DNA of 64,000 nucleotides from NCBI RefSeq assembly GCF_039539345.1, contig NZ_BAABCY010000086.1, positions 115,164 to 179,163 on the forward strand, given 5' to 3'. This document shows positions 52,997 through 62,555 of this stretch, piece by piece. The first letter of the stretch is position 1. Every line of letters starts with the position of its first letter. Under the pieces are notes generated by a model. The model was not told the DNA's origin, did no database searches, and saw nothing but the letters and a program-made list of their open reading frames with translations. Origin of the DNA: Snuella lapsa. GTDB taxonomy: Bacteria; Bacteroidota; Bacteroidia; Flavobacteriales; Flavobacteriaceae. The position numbers were made by a program, and so were the translations under genes.

Positions 52997-53107
52997 CGTT
53001 TTTTGATTTATTGATAATGTTATTATAAGAGACAACCCAAATTGCTTAAGGTTGCATATAAAGATTCTTTTATTTATGCTTCTTGAAAGGTTTATGAGGG
53101 AAGTGCA

Positions 53108-54199
53108 TTATTCCTTTAGTGTAATGATGCCCTTTTTCCCATTAATGTTAAAAATACCCGTAGCGCCAGACTTCCCGTAAACAACTTTTACATGTCTTAT
53201 GCGTTTACTTTTATCTAATATATTAGTCTCAATATTTGTAAAAGATTTTGGCAGTCGCAAAAGGCCTTCTTCCAATTGGGCGTTAAATTGAAATGATAAT
53301 CCAGAAATAGTAACACTTATATTGGATGACTCTTGATTTATATCGACCTGTGCATCCTGGTCTTTAATGTTTAGAACCCGTAACTCTGCCACTTTCATAG
53401 AAAGGTTTATTTTATGTTCCACGCTATCAAGTTGAACATTTGAGAATTGCAGATCACCAAACAAGCTCCCCACACGCTTAATTTCAATGTCGTCTTTACT
53501 GGTTTGTAATTCCAATGATGCTACTTCAGCAATTTTAATTGTACTTCCAGCAGTTTTTAAAACCAAATCTTGAGAAGTATCAACATATATCTCGCCATTT
53601 TTTAGACTGATGCTGCCATAAGTAATGGACTTTGATTTTAATTTGCCAAACTTCATATCAACAGTAGCATTGGTAATAGATTCATTAATCCAAAGGTCTC
53701 CATGTTGAATATTTGCTTTTAATCTACCTTTCCAACCATCAATAACAACATCTCCAAACTTATTTGTTAGATTAATTCCTGCTTGTTTGGGCAAATAAAT
53801 GGTATAGTTTATTTCAACATTGTTCTTATCAATGTCAAATGGATTTACTTTGTTAAAGTATTTTGATAAGAACCCTGTGTTTTTTTCAGATATTTCTGAA
53901 ATCACACTGATGAAATTACCCGAAACCTTAATTCTAGGTTCTATTCGGTTTAAAAGATTAAGTGCATTATCCCTTTTCTTACTTGAAACTTTAATTTCAA
54001 TGCTAATGGCCATTTTATTTTCATCCCACCCATTAACTGTTATGGAACCATACTTATTGTCCAAATGCAACTCATCTGAACTGGTCATTTTAAAAGTCTT
54101 ATCCATAGTGTTGGTAACAGTCTCTTGGGAAAACATGGATTGAATTACCAAAATTAAAACGACAGTCACTAAGTTTTTATAATACATAAACATCTTCAT
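53108..54199 (-). CDS. Secreted DUF4097-like beta-repeat protein
   Basis: 363 residues. A signal peptide (NLVTVVLILVIQSMFSQ) precedes a beta-strand repeat region that resembles DUF4097-type adhesin-like domains: LHLDNKYGSITVNGWDENKMAISIEI, INLTNKFGDVVIDGWKGRLKANIQHGDLWINESITNATVDMKFGKLKSKSITYGSISL. Such proteins frequently accompany ECF sigma/anti-sigma pairs. Start codon overlaps the anti-sigma-like gene by 23 bp, indicating coupling. Confidence 0.78.
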   Translation of the reverse strand: MKMFMYYKNLVTVVLILVIQSMFSQETVTNTMDKTFKMTSSDELHLDNKYGSITVNGWDENKMAISIEIKVSSKKRDNALNLLNRIEPRIKVSGNFISVISEISEKNTGFLSKYFNKVNPFDIDKNNVEINYTIYLPKQAGINLTNKFGDVVIDGWKGRLKANIQHGDLWINESITNATVDMKFGKLKSKSITYGSISLKNGEIYVDTSQDLVLKTAGSTIKIAEVASLELQTSKDDIEIKRVGSLFGDLQFSNVQLDSVEHKINLSMKVAELRVLNIKDQDAQVDINQESSNISVTISGLSFQFNAQLEEGLLRLPKSFTNIETNILDKSKRIRHVKVVYGKSGATGIFNINGKKGIITLKE

Positions 54200-54722
54200 T
54201 TTGTATGTTTTTTGTCCTGTTAATTTGTTGTAGCAATTTTTCTATTAACTCTATGCGTTTTCGATAATTTATGATTATTGCTTCCAGAATACGTTCGGAA
54301 TCAATGTTCTTATGAAACTCTAATTTTAGTGTTTGGTATTCTTCGTCCAATTCATCCATAAACGCAAGGAAAGTTTCTTTTTCGGCCTTAGAAAGCGTTG
54401 TGTTTTTATTGATTAACACAACTTGTTGCGCCACCAAGCCCTTGTAATGCATGTCAATATCCTGAAGTTCGTGAAAAACGATTGTTTCACTTTCCTTACT
54501 AAACTCGCTATAGAATGTATTTACTAGTAAAAACAGTCCAAAAAAGACAACAATTGACGCAGCCACTTTGATTAAAGGGTTGTTCCAAACTAAAAAGTAT
54601 TTTGTCTTTTGGGGAGGTGCATTCAGCCTTGGCTCAATATTAGCCCACAGTTTGGATCTATCTGCTTTAAATTCATCAAATAAAGCCTTGTTTTTCTTTA
54701 TTTCGTTTTCAAAATAATCCAT
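54177..54722 (-). CDS. Probable membrane anti-sigma factor
   Basis: 181 residues from the ATG at 54722. The soluble N-terminal part (KKNKALFDEFKADRSKLWANIEPRL) is cytoplasmic-sized. A transmembrane helix at about 50-68 (LIKVAASIVVFFGLFLLVN) follows, then an extracytoplasmic helical region. Position directly behind the ECF sigma gene, with its ATG overlapping the sigma stop by one base (TGATG), supports anti-sigma function. No classical zinc-finger motif is seen. Confidence 0.75.
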   Translation of the reverse strand: MDYFENEIKKNKALFDEFKADRSKLWANIEPRLNAPPQKTKYFLVWNNPLIKVAASIVVFFGLFLLVNTFYSEFSKESETIVFHELQDIDMHYKGLVAQQVVLINKNTTLSKAEKETFLAFMDELDEEYQTLKLEFHKNIDSERILEAIIINYRKRIELIEKLLQQINRTKNIQNEDVYVL

Positions 54723-55267
54723 CAAAATGTTTTTATAATATCTATTAATTTTTTCTTAGCTCTATGATACTGCGATTTGGAAGTTGATTGTGAAATTTCC
54801 AGTATTTCCCCAATTTCAACATGATCGTATCCTTCTATTAAATACAAGTTTAATATTTGTGCATACCCAGCTGGCAACAGTCGTATCCCTTTAATAACTT
54901 TTTTTATCTCTATGGCAATCTCCAGATCGTTATGGTAAATATCTGTTTCAACGTGGAATGATTCATTGTTAAAAGGTACTACTGGTATTTTTCGTTTTTT
55001 TAAAAAGTTAATACTTCTATTAACTACTATTCGTTTTAACCAGCTACCAAAACTACTTTGATACCTGTATGTTTCCAGTTTGTTAAATGCTTCAACAAAA
55101 CTATCTTGTACAATATCTTCGGCATCTTCTTTAATGCGTACCATACGCATACTCACGTTGTACATTGCATCTACATACAGTTCAAATAGTTTATATTGGG
55201 AGTTTCGGTCTCCTTGTTTACTATTTTCTACAAGATCACTATGGATATATAATGTATTGGCTTCCAA
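54722..55267 (-). CDS. ECF-type RNA polymerase sigma factor
   Basis: 181 residues. Region 2: LYVDAMYNVSMRMVRIKEDAEDIVQDSFVEAFNKLETYRYQSSFGSWLKRIVVNRSINFLKKRK. Region 4: LLPAGYAQILNLYLIEGYDHVEIGEILEISQSTSKSQYHRAKKKL. Directs RNA polymerase to envelope-response genes; its targets may include the five genes behind it. No exact TAnnTTTG box in the 170 bp upstream (TATTTTTA is close), which may mean autoregulation with its own -10/-35. Confidence 0.92.
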   Translation of the reverse strand: MEANTLYIHSDLVENSKQGDRNSQYKLFELYVDAMYNVSMRMVRIKEDAEDIVQDSFVEAFNKLETYRYQSSFGSWLKRIVVNRSINFLKKRKIPVVPFNNESFHVETDIYHNDLEIAIEIKKVIKGIRLLPAGYAQILNLYLIEGYDHVEIGEILEISQSTSKSQYHRAKKKLIDIIKTF

Positions 55268-55493
55268 TTAACTTTTGCTAGATGTAATGTGTCTAAAAAT
55301 AGTTTTATTCTTTTAGTTACTGTTATAGACAACAAAAAAAATATAGGGTTGCATCTCGGTTAAAAAATGATACTTCTTTATTTAATCGACAATCTATATT
55401 TCTCAAAATCAAAGTGTCTTTAAGCCTCTATTATGTTTGGCTGGCTCTTGTCTTATTTGTAATTTGCGCCGGTTTATAATTAGCACCCTTAAA

Positions 55494-56540
55494 ATGTCAT
55501 TTAAAATATTCATAAATAATATCCGAAGAAAAGTTATGCATAGAATTACCAAGCATATTGGCAATTCATACTCGGATCCTGAAATAGGAAGTCTTAAAAA
55601 AGAAGATATAAAAAAGGTTTTAATTATTAGGCCTAATCACAGACTGGGAAATCAATTACTATTAACTCCAATTGTTCAGGAAGTCATCAATACATTTCCT
55701 AATTGTGAAATCGATTTGTTTGTTAAAGGAGGTGTTGCCAACCCCGTATTTAAAAACTACCACCAAATTAATAAGATTATTCAATTACCCAGAAAACCTT
55801 TTAGTAATTTATTTAAATATGCAAAAGGGTGGGTGTCAATAAAAAACAAAACATACGATTTAGTTATAAATGGTGATAAAAATTCGTCATCAGGAAGGCT
55901 ATTAACGCAAATTTCAAAAGCTAACTTTAAGGTCTTTGGGGACGTACACGAGGAGATTCAATTAAAATATAAAGATTACAAGCATATATCTAAATATCCT
56001 ATTTATAATTTAAGACGATATTTAACAAAATTGGGCGTTTCAATTAATGATGGAACTTTACCTGTTTTAAACATAAAACTCGATACAAATGAGGTGCTAA
56101 AAGGAAAAGAAATTTTAGATGGTATTGTTAAAAATGATAAAAAAACTATTTGTATATATACCAATGCTACCGGTGATAAATGTTATTCTGAAGATTGGTG
56201 GGAAACGTTTTATGCTCGTTTGCAACAGGAATATCCAGAATATAACATTATTGAAATGTTACCTATTGAAAACATATCCAAAATAAACTTTAAAGCACCT
56301 AATTTTTACAGTAAGGATATTCGGGAAATGGGGGGCATCATTAACAATGTAGCTGTATTCATTGCTGCCGATAATGGTGTTATGCACTTGGCCAGTGCTT
56401 CCTTAACACCAACCGTTGGGTTCTTTTCGGTTACAAACCCAGATGTTTATGAACCTTATGGCAATGGCAGTAGGGCTTTAAATACCAATACAAGTGATAT
56501 TGACGATTGGATTACGGCAATAAACAACATTCTCAATTAA
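55494..56540 (+). CDS. Glycosyltransferase family 9 (heptosyltransferase-like)
   Basis: 348 residues from the ATG at 55494 (MSFKIFINNIRRKV); an in-frame TTG at 55437 adds 19 residues. GT9 signs: VLIIRPNHRLGNQLLLTPIVQEV (N-terminal Rossmann start), YTNATGDKCYSEDWWETFYARL, and VAVFIAADNGVMHLASASLTPTVGFF, which is the nucleotide-sugar (ADP-heptose) side. Adds sugars to lipopolysaccharide or another surface glycan. Convergent 4-bp overlap with the slipin gene. Confidence 0.88.
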   Translation: MSFKIFINNIRRKVMHRITKHIGNSYSDPEIGSLKKEDIKKVLIIRPNHRLGNQLLLTPIVQEVINTFPNCEIDLFVKGGVANPVFKNYHQINKIIQLPRKPFSNLFKYAKGWVSIKNKTYDLVINGDKNSSSGRLLTQISKANFKVFGDVHEEIQLKYKDYKHISKYPIYNLRRYLTKLGVSINDGTLPVLNIKLDTNEVLKGKEILDGIVKNDKKTICIYTNATGDKCYSEDWWETFYARLQQEYPEYNIIEMLPIENISKINFKAPNFYSKDIREMGGIINNVAVFIAADNGVMHLASASLTPTVGFFSVTNPDVYEPYGNGSRALNTNTSDIDDWITAINNILN

Positions 56541-57280
56541 TTATTGTCCTTGGCTTTTTTGGGCAATACCTCCTCTGGGAATGGAAATAGGATAGTCGAA
56601 TTCTTTTCAGCTGCGATGTTCGATAGCGTTTGGTACAACCTTAATTTAATGGCAGAAGGAGATTGATCTATTAGTTTACCTGCTTCCAGCAATTTTCCAG
56701 CAGCTTGTTCTTCTGCAAGTGCCAATATAATACGTGCTCTTCGCGAGCGTTCGGCTTCTGCTTGGTTTGCCATCATACGACGCATATTTTCTGGTAATTG
56801 TATGTCTTTAATCTTTACGTCATTAATATCAATACCCCATTCCTTGGTTTCTATTTCAACAATACGCTTAATGTTTTTCCCCATTTCTTCACGTTTGGAT
56901 AAAATAGTATCCAATTCTACTTTACCACATACGTCCCGTAAGGCTGCTTGTGATAATTGGGTAATGGCAAACTTATATTCTTCAACTTCCAATACAGCAC
57001 GTTCTGGATCATTAATTTTAAAGAAAACCACACCATCGATGCTACAGGGTACGTTATCCTCTGTCATGACTTCCTGAGAAACAATATTTATGGTAATAAC
57101 TCTAATATCAACTATCTGAATAGTCTCTACAATAGGAATGATCCATCTAAAACCTGGTTGCAATGTTTTTATATATTTACCGAATCTAAATTTTAAAGCA
57201 CGTTTATATTCATAAACAATGCGGATGCCAGATACAAGGAAGAGAATGATTATAATACTAAAAACAGACATTGAATTCAT
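56537..57280 (-). CDS. Slipin (SPFH/band 7 membrane protein)
   Basis: 247 residues. N-terminal membrane helix (VFSIIIILFLVSGIRIVYEYKRAL), then the SPFH domain: FRFGKYIKTLQPGFRWIIPIVETIQIVDIRVITINIVSQEVMTEDNVPCSIDGVVFFKI; EIETKEWGIDINDVKIKDIQLPENMRRMMANQAEAERSRRARIILALAEEQAA is the diagnostic slipin/stomatin segment. Organises membrane microdomains and proteases. Not adjacent to an NfeD protease gene, which usually accompanies it. Confidence 0.92.
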   Translation of the reverse strand: MNSMSVFSIIIILFLVSGIRIVYEYKRALKFRFGKYIKTLQPGFRWIIPIVETIQIVDIRVITINIVSQEVMTEDNVPCSIDGVVFFKINDPERAVLEVEEYKFAITQLSQAALRDVCGKVELDTILSKREEMGKNIKRIVEIETKEWGIDINDVKIKDIQLPENMRRMMANQAEAERSRRARIILALAEEQAAGKLLEAGKLIDQSPSAIKLRLYQTLSNIAAEKNSTILFPFPEEVLPKKAKDNN

Positions 57281-57490
57281 GGCTAAACTATTTTTGAAAT
57301 TCTAATTTTAAACTATAAAGTAATACACGAGCTATGAAGCCCTAATATCGTAGCTGAAAAAGAATTAATCAGACTATTAATGACCATAATAAGTTACAAA
57401 AAATGTAGGACTTTATAAAATAATTGTTAAATAGGCTGGACATTCTATTTTATTTGTTTATTTGCATACATAGTAGAATGTTTATAGAAC

Positions 57491-58306
57491 TTGCACACAA
57501 CCATAGCTACATACAATAAGATTACTTCGTTAGAAAACATTAAGATAGCCCGTTTTGATGTTAGTAAGCGTTATACTAAACCTCACAGACATAACAAGTA
57601 TCTAGAGTTAGTCTTCTTTAGTAAAGGCTCTGGATATCACTACATGGATTTAGAACGCTATGCTATTAAACCACCTGTTGTATTTTTAATAAAGAAAGGG
57701 GAGGTGCATCATTGGGAAATAGACACCAAACCAAAAGGCTATGTTATCATTATAAAGGAATCCTTTTTAGAGAAAACACTCGATAAACACATAAACACAT
57801 TGCTATTTAAACTGGATGGCAAGCAAAAAATAAATATCCCAAAGAAAGACTTGACCATACGTAAGTTATTTAAGGTTTTGTGCCGAGAAGCCAATCACGA
57901 AAATGTTCAACAAGATATTGTAGAAGGGCTTCTAAAAGCTTTAATATCAAAAGTAGCGACTTACTCTAGTTTGGATCGTATAAAAGTAGATGCTACTGAT
58001 ACCGCTACTCGTTTTTTAGAAATGTTAAACCAAACCCTTAAAAACAATGTTGGTTTTTATGCAGAGTTCTTAAATATTACGCCGCAAAACCTTAATCAAA
58101 TTTGTCAAAAAAAATATAAAAAAACAGCTTCGAAAGTTATTGCCGATTTTCTTATAAGGGAAGCAAAACGATTATTGGTCTACACAAACAAATCGGTGAG
58201 TGAGATTGCTTTCTATTTTGAATTTAAGGATGTTTCCCATTTTATTAAATATTTTAAAAGACATACAGGACTTACTCCTTTACAGTTTAAAAACAATCAC
58301 CAATAA
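57491..58306 (+). CDS. AraC family transcriptional regulator
   Basis: 271 residues with an assumed TTG start at 57491. N-terminal cupin-like sensor (ARFDVSKRYTKPHRHNKYLELVFFSKGSGYHYMDLERYAIKPPVVFLIKKGEVHHWE). C-terminal AraC DNA-binding domain with two HTHs (FYAEFLNITPQNLNQICQKKYKKTASKVIADFLIREAKRLLVYTNKSVSEIAFYFEFKDVSHFIKYFKRHTGLTPLQFK). Precedes an outer-membrane barrel receptor gene by 203 bp on the same strand, a likely target. Confidence 0.9.
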   Translation: MHTTIATYNKITSLENIKIARFDVSKRYTKPHRHNKYLELVFFSKGSGYHYMDLERYAIKPPVVFLIKKGEVHHWEIDTKPKGYVIIIKESFLEKTLDKHINTLLFKLDGKQKINIPKKDLTIRKLFKVLCREANHENVQQDIVEGLLKALISKVATYSSLDRIKVDATDTATRFLEMLNQTLKNNVGFYAEFLNITPQNLNQICQKKYKKTASKVIADFLIREAKRLLVYTNKSVSEIAFYFEFKDVSHFIKYFKRHTGLTPLQFKNNHQ

Positions 58307-58375
58307 CCTTTGTTGTTGTATTTGGTATCGACCTTAACTTTTACAAATAAACCATTTAAGTTCCTTTCGTCAGTT

Positions 58376-58383
58376 TATATTTG
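58376..58383 (+). promoter_or_regulatory. Probable -7 box (TATATTTG) of the receptor gene
   Basis: Exact TAnnTTTG match, leaving a leader of about 120 nt before the ATG at 58510. The long leader leaves room for post-transcriptional control. Confidence 0.5.
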
Positions 58384-58509
58384 CACCTTTAAATTTGGCT
58401 CTCTTTGAAGAAAAACAAGCCAAAAACATCTTGATCCAAACAGAAATGATACATGGTGTCATTGCACCAGTAATAGTCTGACTTACAGAAAGAAAATAAA
58501 ACTTGTTAA

Positions 58510-61038
58510 ATGAAATTATTAGATACAAACACCATTAAAAATTTATTTACTGTAATAATATTTGTATTTTTTACTAATGGTTTATATGCCCAAATCTCTG
58601 GTAAGATTATAGACAATAGTAATTTGTCTCCATTAGAATATGCCACGGCTGCTCTCTACAATCAACACGATAAAAGTTTAGTAACGGGTGTAATAACTAA
58701 TGCTCTAGGAGAATTTTCCATAAAAGGAATAAATACAGGAAACTATTACCTTGAAGCTTCATTTATGGGATATACTCCCAATAGAATAGCAAACATAAAA
58801 GTAAGTAAAAGAAACGAGCGTATACAATTGGACACAATAAAACTTAGTCTTGGGAATCAACTTGACGAGGTTTTGGTTAAGTCCGAACGCTCTACTGTAA
58901 TACATAAAATAGACAAACAAGTATTCGACACAAAAAAATACCAAAACAGCCAGGGAGGCAATGCAGTTGATGTGATAAAGAACCTCCCTTCTGTTACCGT
59001 TGATGGACAGGGAGCTATTAGTGTGCGTGGTAGTAAAGGTTTTGCCGTACTGGTAAATGGAAAGCCTACCCAAGGCGATGCCGCCTCTATATTGGCACAA
59101 CTACCGGCCAATGCCCTAGAGACTGTTGAGTTAATCACAGCTCCATCGGCAAAATACGATCCCGAAGGTAAAGGTGGGATTTTAAATATCATAACAAAAA
59201 AGGGGGCTGCCAATGGCACTTATACACAAATTAACGTTCGGGGAGGTTTCCCTTCAATAGAACCGTACGATACAAAAAAAGCGGCTCAGCGTTATGGTAT
59301 GGACATTACTTTTAATTCACAAACAGACAAGTGGAATGTCTCACTTGGTACCAGCTACCAACGTAACGATAAAACAGGTAGACGAGAAGGTGAGTTGTTT
59401 ATTGTAAATCAATCTGAAGACAAAATAACATTTCTACCATCAAACGGAGAACGTAGTTTTGATGAAATAAATTACAATGGAAGGTTTAACGTTGATTTTA
59501 CACCCGACAAGGCCAATACATTTTCTTTGGGTTTCTTTGCAGGAAAACACACAAAGGATCGTTTGGCCGATATTGTGTATTACGACAATCATGCTGTGTC
59601 ACCTATCGAAAGTGACAATCGCCTATATTCGATTGCCTATTACAATCATAATTTGCGTATTCGTAAGGGCGATTTTGCTCTGGCTAGTTTCGATTACACC
59701 CACGAGTTTGGCAATGCCTCTAAGCTAGCTACTTCTTTTTTATATGAGTACACCTTTTTAGGAGGCCCTACCGAAAACGATAATTTGGGGTATCCAGACA
59801 ACAGTATTGTATATCAGCAAGAATATAACACAAATGATAATCCACTGTACGGAAAACGTTTAAATATAGATTATAAATGGAAACCATTTTCGTTCGGAAC
59901 CCTAGAAACTGGATACCAATTCAGGCATTTAAATCATACAGGCGAATTTGTTTATGAGCGTGATGGTAATTTAGTACCTGAATTTTCCAGTGATATAAAA
60001 TTAAAACGTACCATTCACTCAGGGTATTTACAGCTAACAGCAGCCAAAAACAAATGGGATTATGCGTTTGGCGTTAGATTGGAATCTATGGATAGGAACT
60101 ATACTGAATCTTTAAAGAGTATGTCTAACCCAAATACCTACACTTACGACTTTGTTAAGTTTTTTCCATCGGCTTCATTACAATATGAAGTTAACAGCAA
60201 AACCAAACTTAAAATGGCCTACAGTAAACGTGTAGATAGGACTACCACTTTTAAAATGAACAGTTTTGCAGAACGGGAACACTCTGAAGTGTTTGAACAA
60301 GGAGACAATACTTTATTGCCGGAATTTATTGATTTGGTAGAATTTGGAATTACAAAAAAACTTAAAGGAGGTAATGCTATATATGCCACGACCTATTATC
60401 GCCATGTCGATAACGTTATAAATCGCGTTAACACCCTAGCTTATGAAGCTGGTGGTGCCGTGATAGACAGTATTCTAAACCGGGTTTATTCCAACGTTGG
60501 AAAGAGTAACGCCCTAGGGGTAGAAATAGGCGCTTCAATTAAGCCTAGCAAAAGCTGGACAACCTTTATTGGTGCTAATGTTTACGATTATACAATTGAC
60601 GGTGCTCTTCAATTTAGACATAGAGATGATATTGAAAGAGCCTATAATGTGGATAGCAAATCTACCATATACTCTCTAAATATAAATTCTACTTACTCCT
60701 TTTGGGAAAATGCCAGCGTGCAGTTTTCTTTTAACTATCTATCTGATAGAAATACGGCAATGGGCGAGGATTCTAGATACTATACACCGCATTTAACCTT
60801 ACGCAAAGGATTTTTAGACAATCACTTAACTGCTACCTTACAATGGCAAAATATTGATATGGGACTGTTAAATACCAATGAGCAACGCATTACAACTTCA
60901 AGACCTAATGCATTTTATACTACAACCAATTATGTTTACGAAGTGGATATGGTATCTTTAAATCTATCATATACATTTAATAAGGTTAAAAATAAAGCCA
61001 AGTTTATTGAAAGTGAGTTTGGTAAAAGGGAATTTTAA
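58510..61038 (+). CDS. Outer-membrane beta-barrel receptor (CarboxypepD-reg-like plus plug)
   Basis: 842 residues. Signal peptide (FTVIIFVFFTNGLYAQ), carboxypeptidase-regulatory-like domain (ISGKIIDNSNLSPLEYATAALYNQHDKS...GYTPNRIANIKV), a plug region (VIHKIDKQVFDTKKYQNSQGGNAVDVIKNLPSVTVDGQGAISVRGSKGFAVLVNGKPT), and a C-terminal barrel ending YVYEVDMVSLNLSYTFNKVKNK. This architecture is the outer-membrane beta-barrel family related to TonB-dependent receptors. No SusD partner. Substrate not readable; regulator probably AraC-type gene upstream. Confidence 0.88.
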   Translation: MKLLDTNTIKNLFTVIIFVFFTNGLYAQISGKIIDNSNLSPLEYATAALYNQHDKSLVTGVITNALGEFSIKGINTGNYYLEASFMGYTPNRIANIKVSKRNERIQLDTIKLSLGNQLDEVLVKSERSTVIHKIDKQVFDTKKYQNSQGGNAVDVIKNLPSVTVDGQGAISVRGSKGFAVLVNGKPTQGDAASILAQLPANALETVELITAPSAKYDPEGKGGILNIITKKGAANGTYTQINVRGGFPSIEPYDTKKAAQRYGMDITFNSQTDKWNVSLGTSYQRNDKTGRREGELFIVNQSEDKITFLPSNGERSFDEINYNGRFNVDFTPDKANTFSLGFFAGKHTKDRLADIVYYDNHAVSPIESDNRLYSIAYYNHNLRIRKGDFALASFDYTHEFGNASKLATSFLYEYTFLGGPTENDNLGYPDNSIVYQQEYNTNDNPLYGKRLNIDYKWKPFSFGTLETGYQFRHLNHTGEFVYERDGNLVPEFSSDIKLKRTIHSGYLQLTAAKNKWDYAFGVRLESMDRNYTESLKSMSNPNTYTYDFVKFFPSASLQYEVNSKTKLKMAYSKRVDRTTTFKMNSFAEREHSEVFEQGDNTLLPEFIDLVEFGITKKLKGGNAIYATTYYRHVDNVINRVNTLAYEAGGAVIDSILNRVYSNVGKSNALGVEIGASIKPSKSWTTFIGANVYDYTIDGALQFRHRDDIERAYNVDSKSTIYSLNINSTYSFWENASVQFSFNYLSDRNTAMGEDSRYYTPHLTLRKGFLDNHLTATLQWQNIDMGLLNTNEQRITTSRPNAFYTTTNYVYEVDMVSLNLSYTFNKVKNKAKFIESEFGKREF

Positions 61039-61465
61039 CCTAAAAAAATCAGCCACAAGACAGAGTCCCAATGAGCGCTTTATATTTACATTCACAGCTA
61101 TCCGAAATATAGACTTAAGACCGCTACGTTTTTAGATTTAAGAAATTAGACTGTTTTATTTTCTGTAAGTTAAAATTTCTGTCTTTTTAAGAAGTGTTTT
61201 TAGCAACGAAAAGATAGATTCTTTAAAAGTCATCATTTATGCAAAACAGATAAATGTAAAGCGCTGATGTTCAAATTATGAGTTATATCTTATCTTGCAC
61301 TGAAACGATCTTGCTTTATAAGTTTTGGATACTATTGATTTACATTTTAAAAACAATTTTAAACCTCACAATCTATTTGGTAGGATTTTTTTTATTAACG
61401 CATAGTATTTTCCTAAAAATAATTCTAAAAAGCCATCATATTTGCTTACTTTAGAAGCCTATAAA
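61039..61465. other. About 430-bp non-coding region
   Basis: AT-rich. No supported ORF. A near-consensus -7 box (CATATTTG, 61437-61444) close to its right end may drive the regulator gene at 61466. Nothing else recognised. Confidence 0.5.
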
Positions 61466-62089
61466 ATGCCCTCAAATATGTCTGATAAAAAAATATCATT
61501 TTCACTTTATTTTTTAGAAAAAATTAATCCGTTATCCCATGACTTTAAAGTATTTTACCAAAAATGTGTTAAACACGCTTACTACAAAAAGGGCGAGTTT
61601 TTAAATTCAAGTGGCACTATATGCAATAAACTTTTTTATATAAAAAAAGGTATAATAAGAGGCTTTCACATAATAGAGAAAAAAGAAATTACGACTTGGT
61701 TAAGTAGTGATAATGAATTAGTAACATCAATTACCGGGTTTTTTAAAAACACCAGTGCTAAAGAAAGTATGCAAGCTATTGAAGACACCTATGTTGAGTA
61801 TCTTGAGTACAATGATTTTCAAAAGGCTCTTGATAAGTTCCCTGAAATGACCAAAATATTTACTTCTTTACTTATTGAATATTATATTCATGCTGAAAAC
61901 AGAACGCTTATATCCCGTATCCCTTCTGCCAAAGGACGGTTTAATCATTTTTTAAAAGCAGGCAATGCCTTTTTACTAGACAGGGCACCCCATAAATATT
62001 TAGCTTCATTATTAAGTATGCGTCCCGAAACCTTTAGCCGCCTACTTAGTACTTATCAAATTGATCTGGTTTCAGAAATACAATCTTGA
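61466..62089 (+). CDS. Crp/Fnr-like regulator
   Basis: 207 residues from the ATG at 61466 (ATG 61478, MSDKKISF, also plausible); the TTG at 61442 lies in the likely promoter. Cyclic-nucleotide-binding-like N-terminal domain (YYKKGEFLNSSGTICNKLFYIKKGIIRGFHIIEKKEITTWLSSDNELVTSITGFF). C-terminal HTH-like segment, KYLASLLSMRPETFSRLLSTYQI. Effector not known; no operon partner. Confidence 0.8.
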   Translation: MPSNMSDKKISFSLYFLEKINPLSHDFKVFYQKCVKHAYYKKGEFLNSSGTICNKLFYIKKGIIRGFHIIEKKEITTWLSSDNELVTSITGFFKNTSAKESMQAIEDTYVEYLEYNDFQKALDKFPEMTKIFTSLLIEYYIHAENRTLISRIPSAKGRFNHFLKAGNAFLLDRAPHKYLASLLSMRPETFSRLLSTYQIDLVSEIQS

Positions 62090-62168
62090 TATATATCAAG
62101 AAAATAAGTATTTTATGATATTATACTTTTGATTATACCAATTAGATTATAAATTTACATCCAAAGAC

Positions 62169-62193
62169 AAAGCCTTAAGTGGCTTTTTCTTTA
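62169..62193 (+). terminator. Terminator after the Crp/Fnr-like gene
   Basis: AAAGCC (62169-62174), TTAAGT loop, GGCTTT (62181-62186), then TTCTTT. Confidence 0.7.
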
Positions 62194-62238
62194 TTAATTA
62201 CTCCAAATCTAACCATTAACTTTATAAATATCATACTT

Positions 62239-62349
62239 ATGCTATCTCTTGTAATAGTCTCAACTACTATCTTAATAGTCACTTTTGGACTAGGTATTGG
62301 ATTAGGTTACCACCTAGGCCAAAAAAGAAAAAAATCATTACGATTTTAA
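62239..62349 (+). CDS. Small single-helix membrane protein (36 aa)
   Basis: MLSLVIVSTTILIVTFGLGIGLGYHLGQKRKKSLRF: one transmembrane helix followed by a basic cytoplasmic tail, the usual form of bacterial small membrane proteins. A 10-bp (with G-U pairs) hairpin terminator follows at 62381. No promoter box seen. Function unknown. Confidence 0.5.
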   Translation: MLSLVIVSTTILIVTFGLGIGLGYHLGQKRKKSLRF

Positions 62350-62380
62350 TTAACTCTCTCTAATTACGTGTTGATGCGTT

Positions 62381-62421
62381 AATGGGTGTCTTAAATTTAT
62401 TTTTGGGGCATCCATTTTTTA
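62381..62421 (+). terminator. Terminator after the 36-aa gene
   Basis: AATGGGTGTC (62381-62390) pairs with GGCATCCATT (62407-62416) using two G-U pairs, then a T-tract. Confidence 0.65.
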
Positions 62422-62440
62422 TTCAGTTGAAACGAACTAT

Positions 62441-62462
62441 CCCCGAGGCAGAGCCGTAGGGG
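62441..62462. repeat. REP-like hairpin, copy 1
   Basis: CCCC-GA-GGC-AGA-GCC-GTA-GGGG forms an imperfect stem with GGC/GCC core. Related in form to the sequences at 62535-62555 and 63939-63959. Confidence 0.45.
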
Positions 62463-62534
62463 TATACTTCGACTGCACTATTAGATTAGCATTTTTAAAT
62501 TAGGGGATTCATGAATCTACGATTTCAACGGAAA

Positions 62535-62555
62535 CCCAGAGGCTCAGCCGAAAGG
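62535..62555. repeat. REP-like hairpin, copy 2
   Basis: Contains GAGGC-TCA-GCCG with the same core as copy 1 (GAGGC-AGA-GCCG). Confidence 0.4.
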
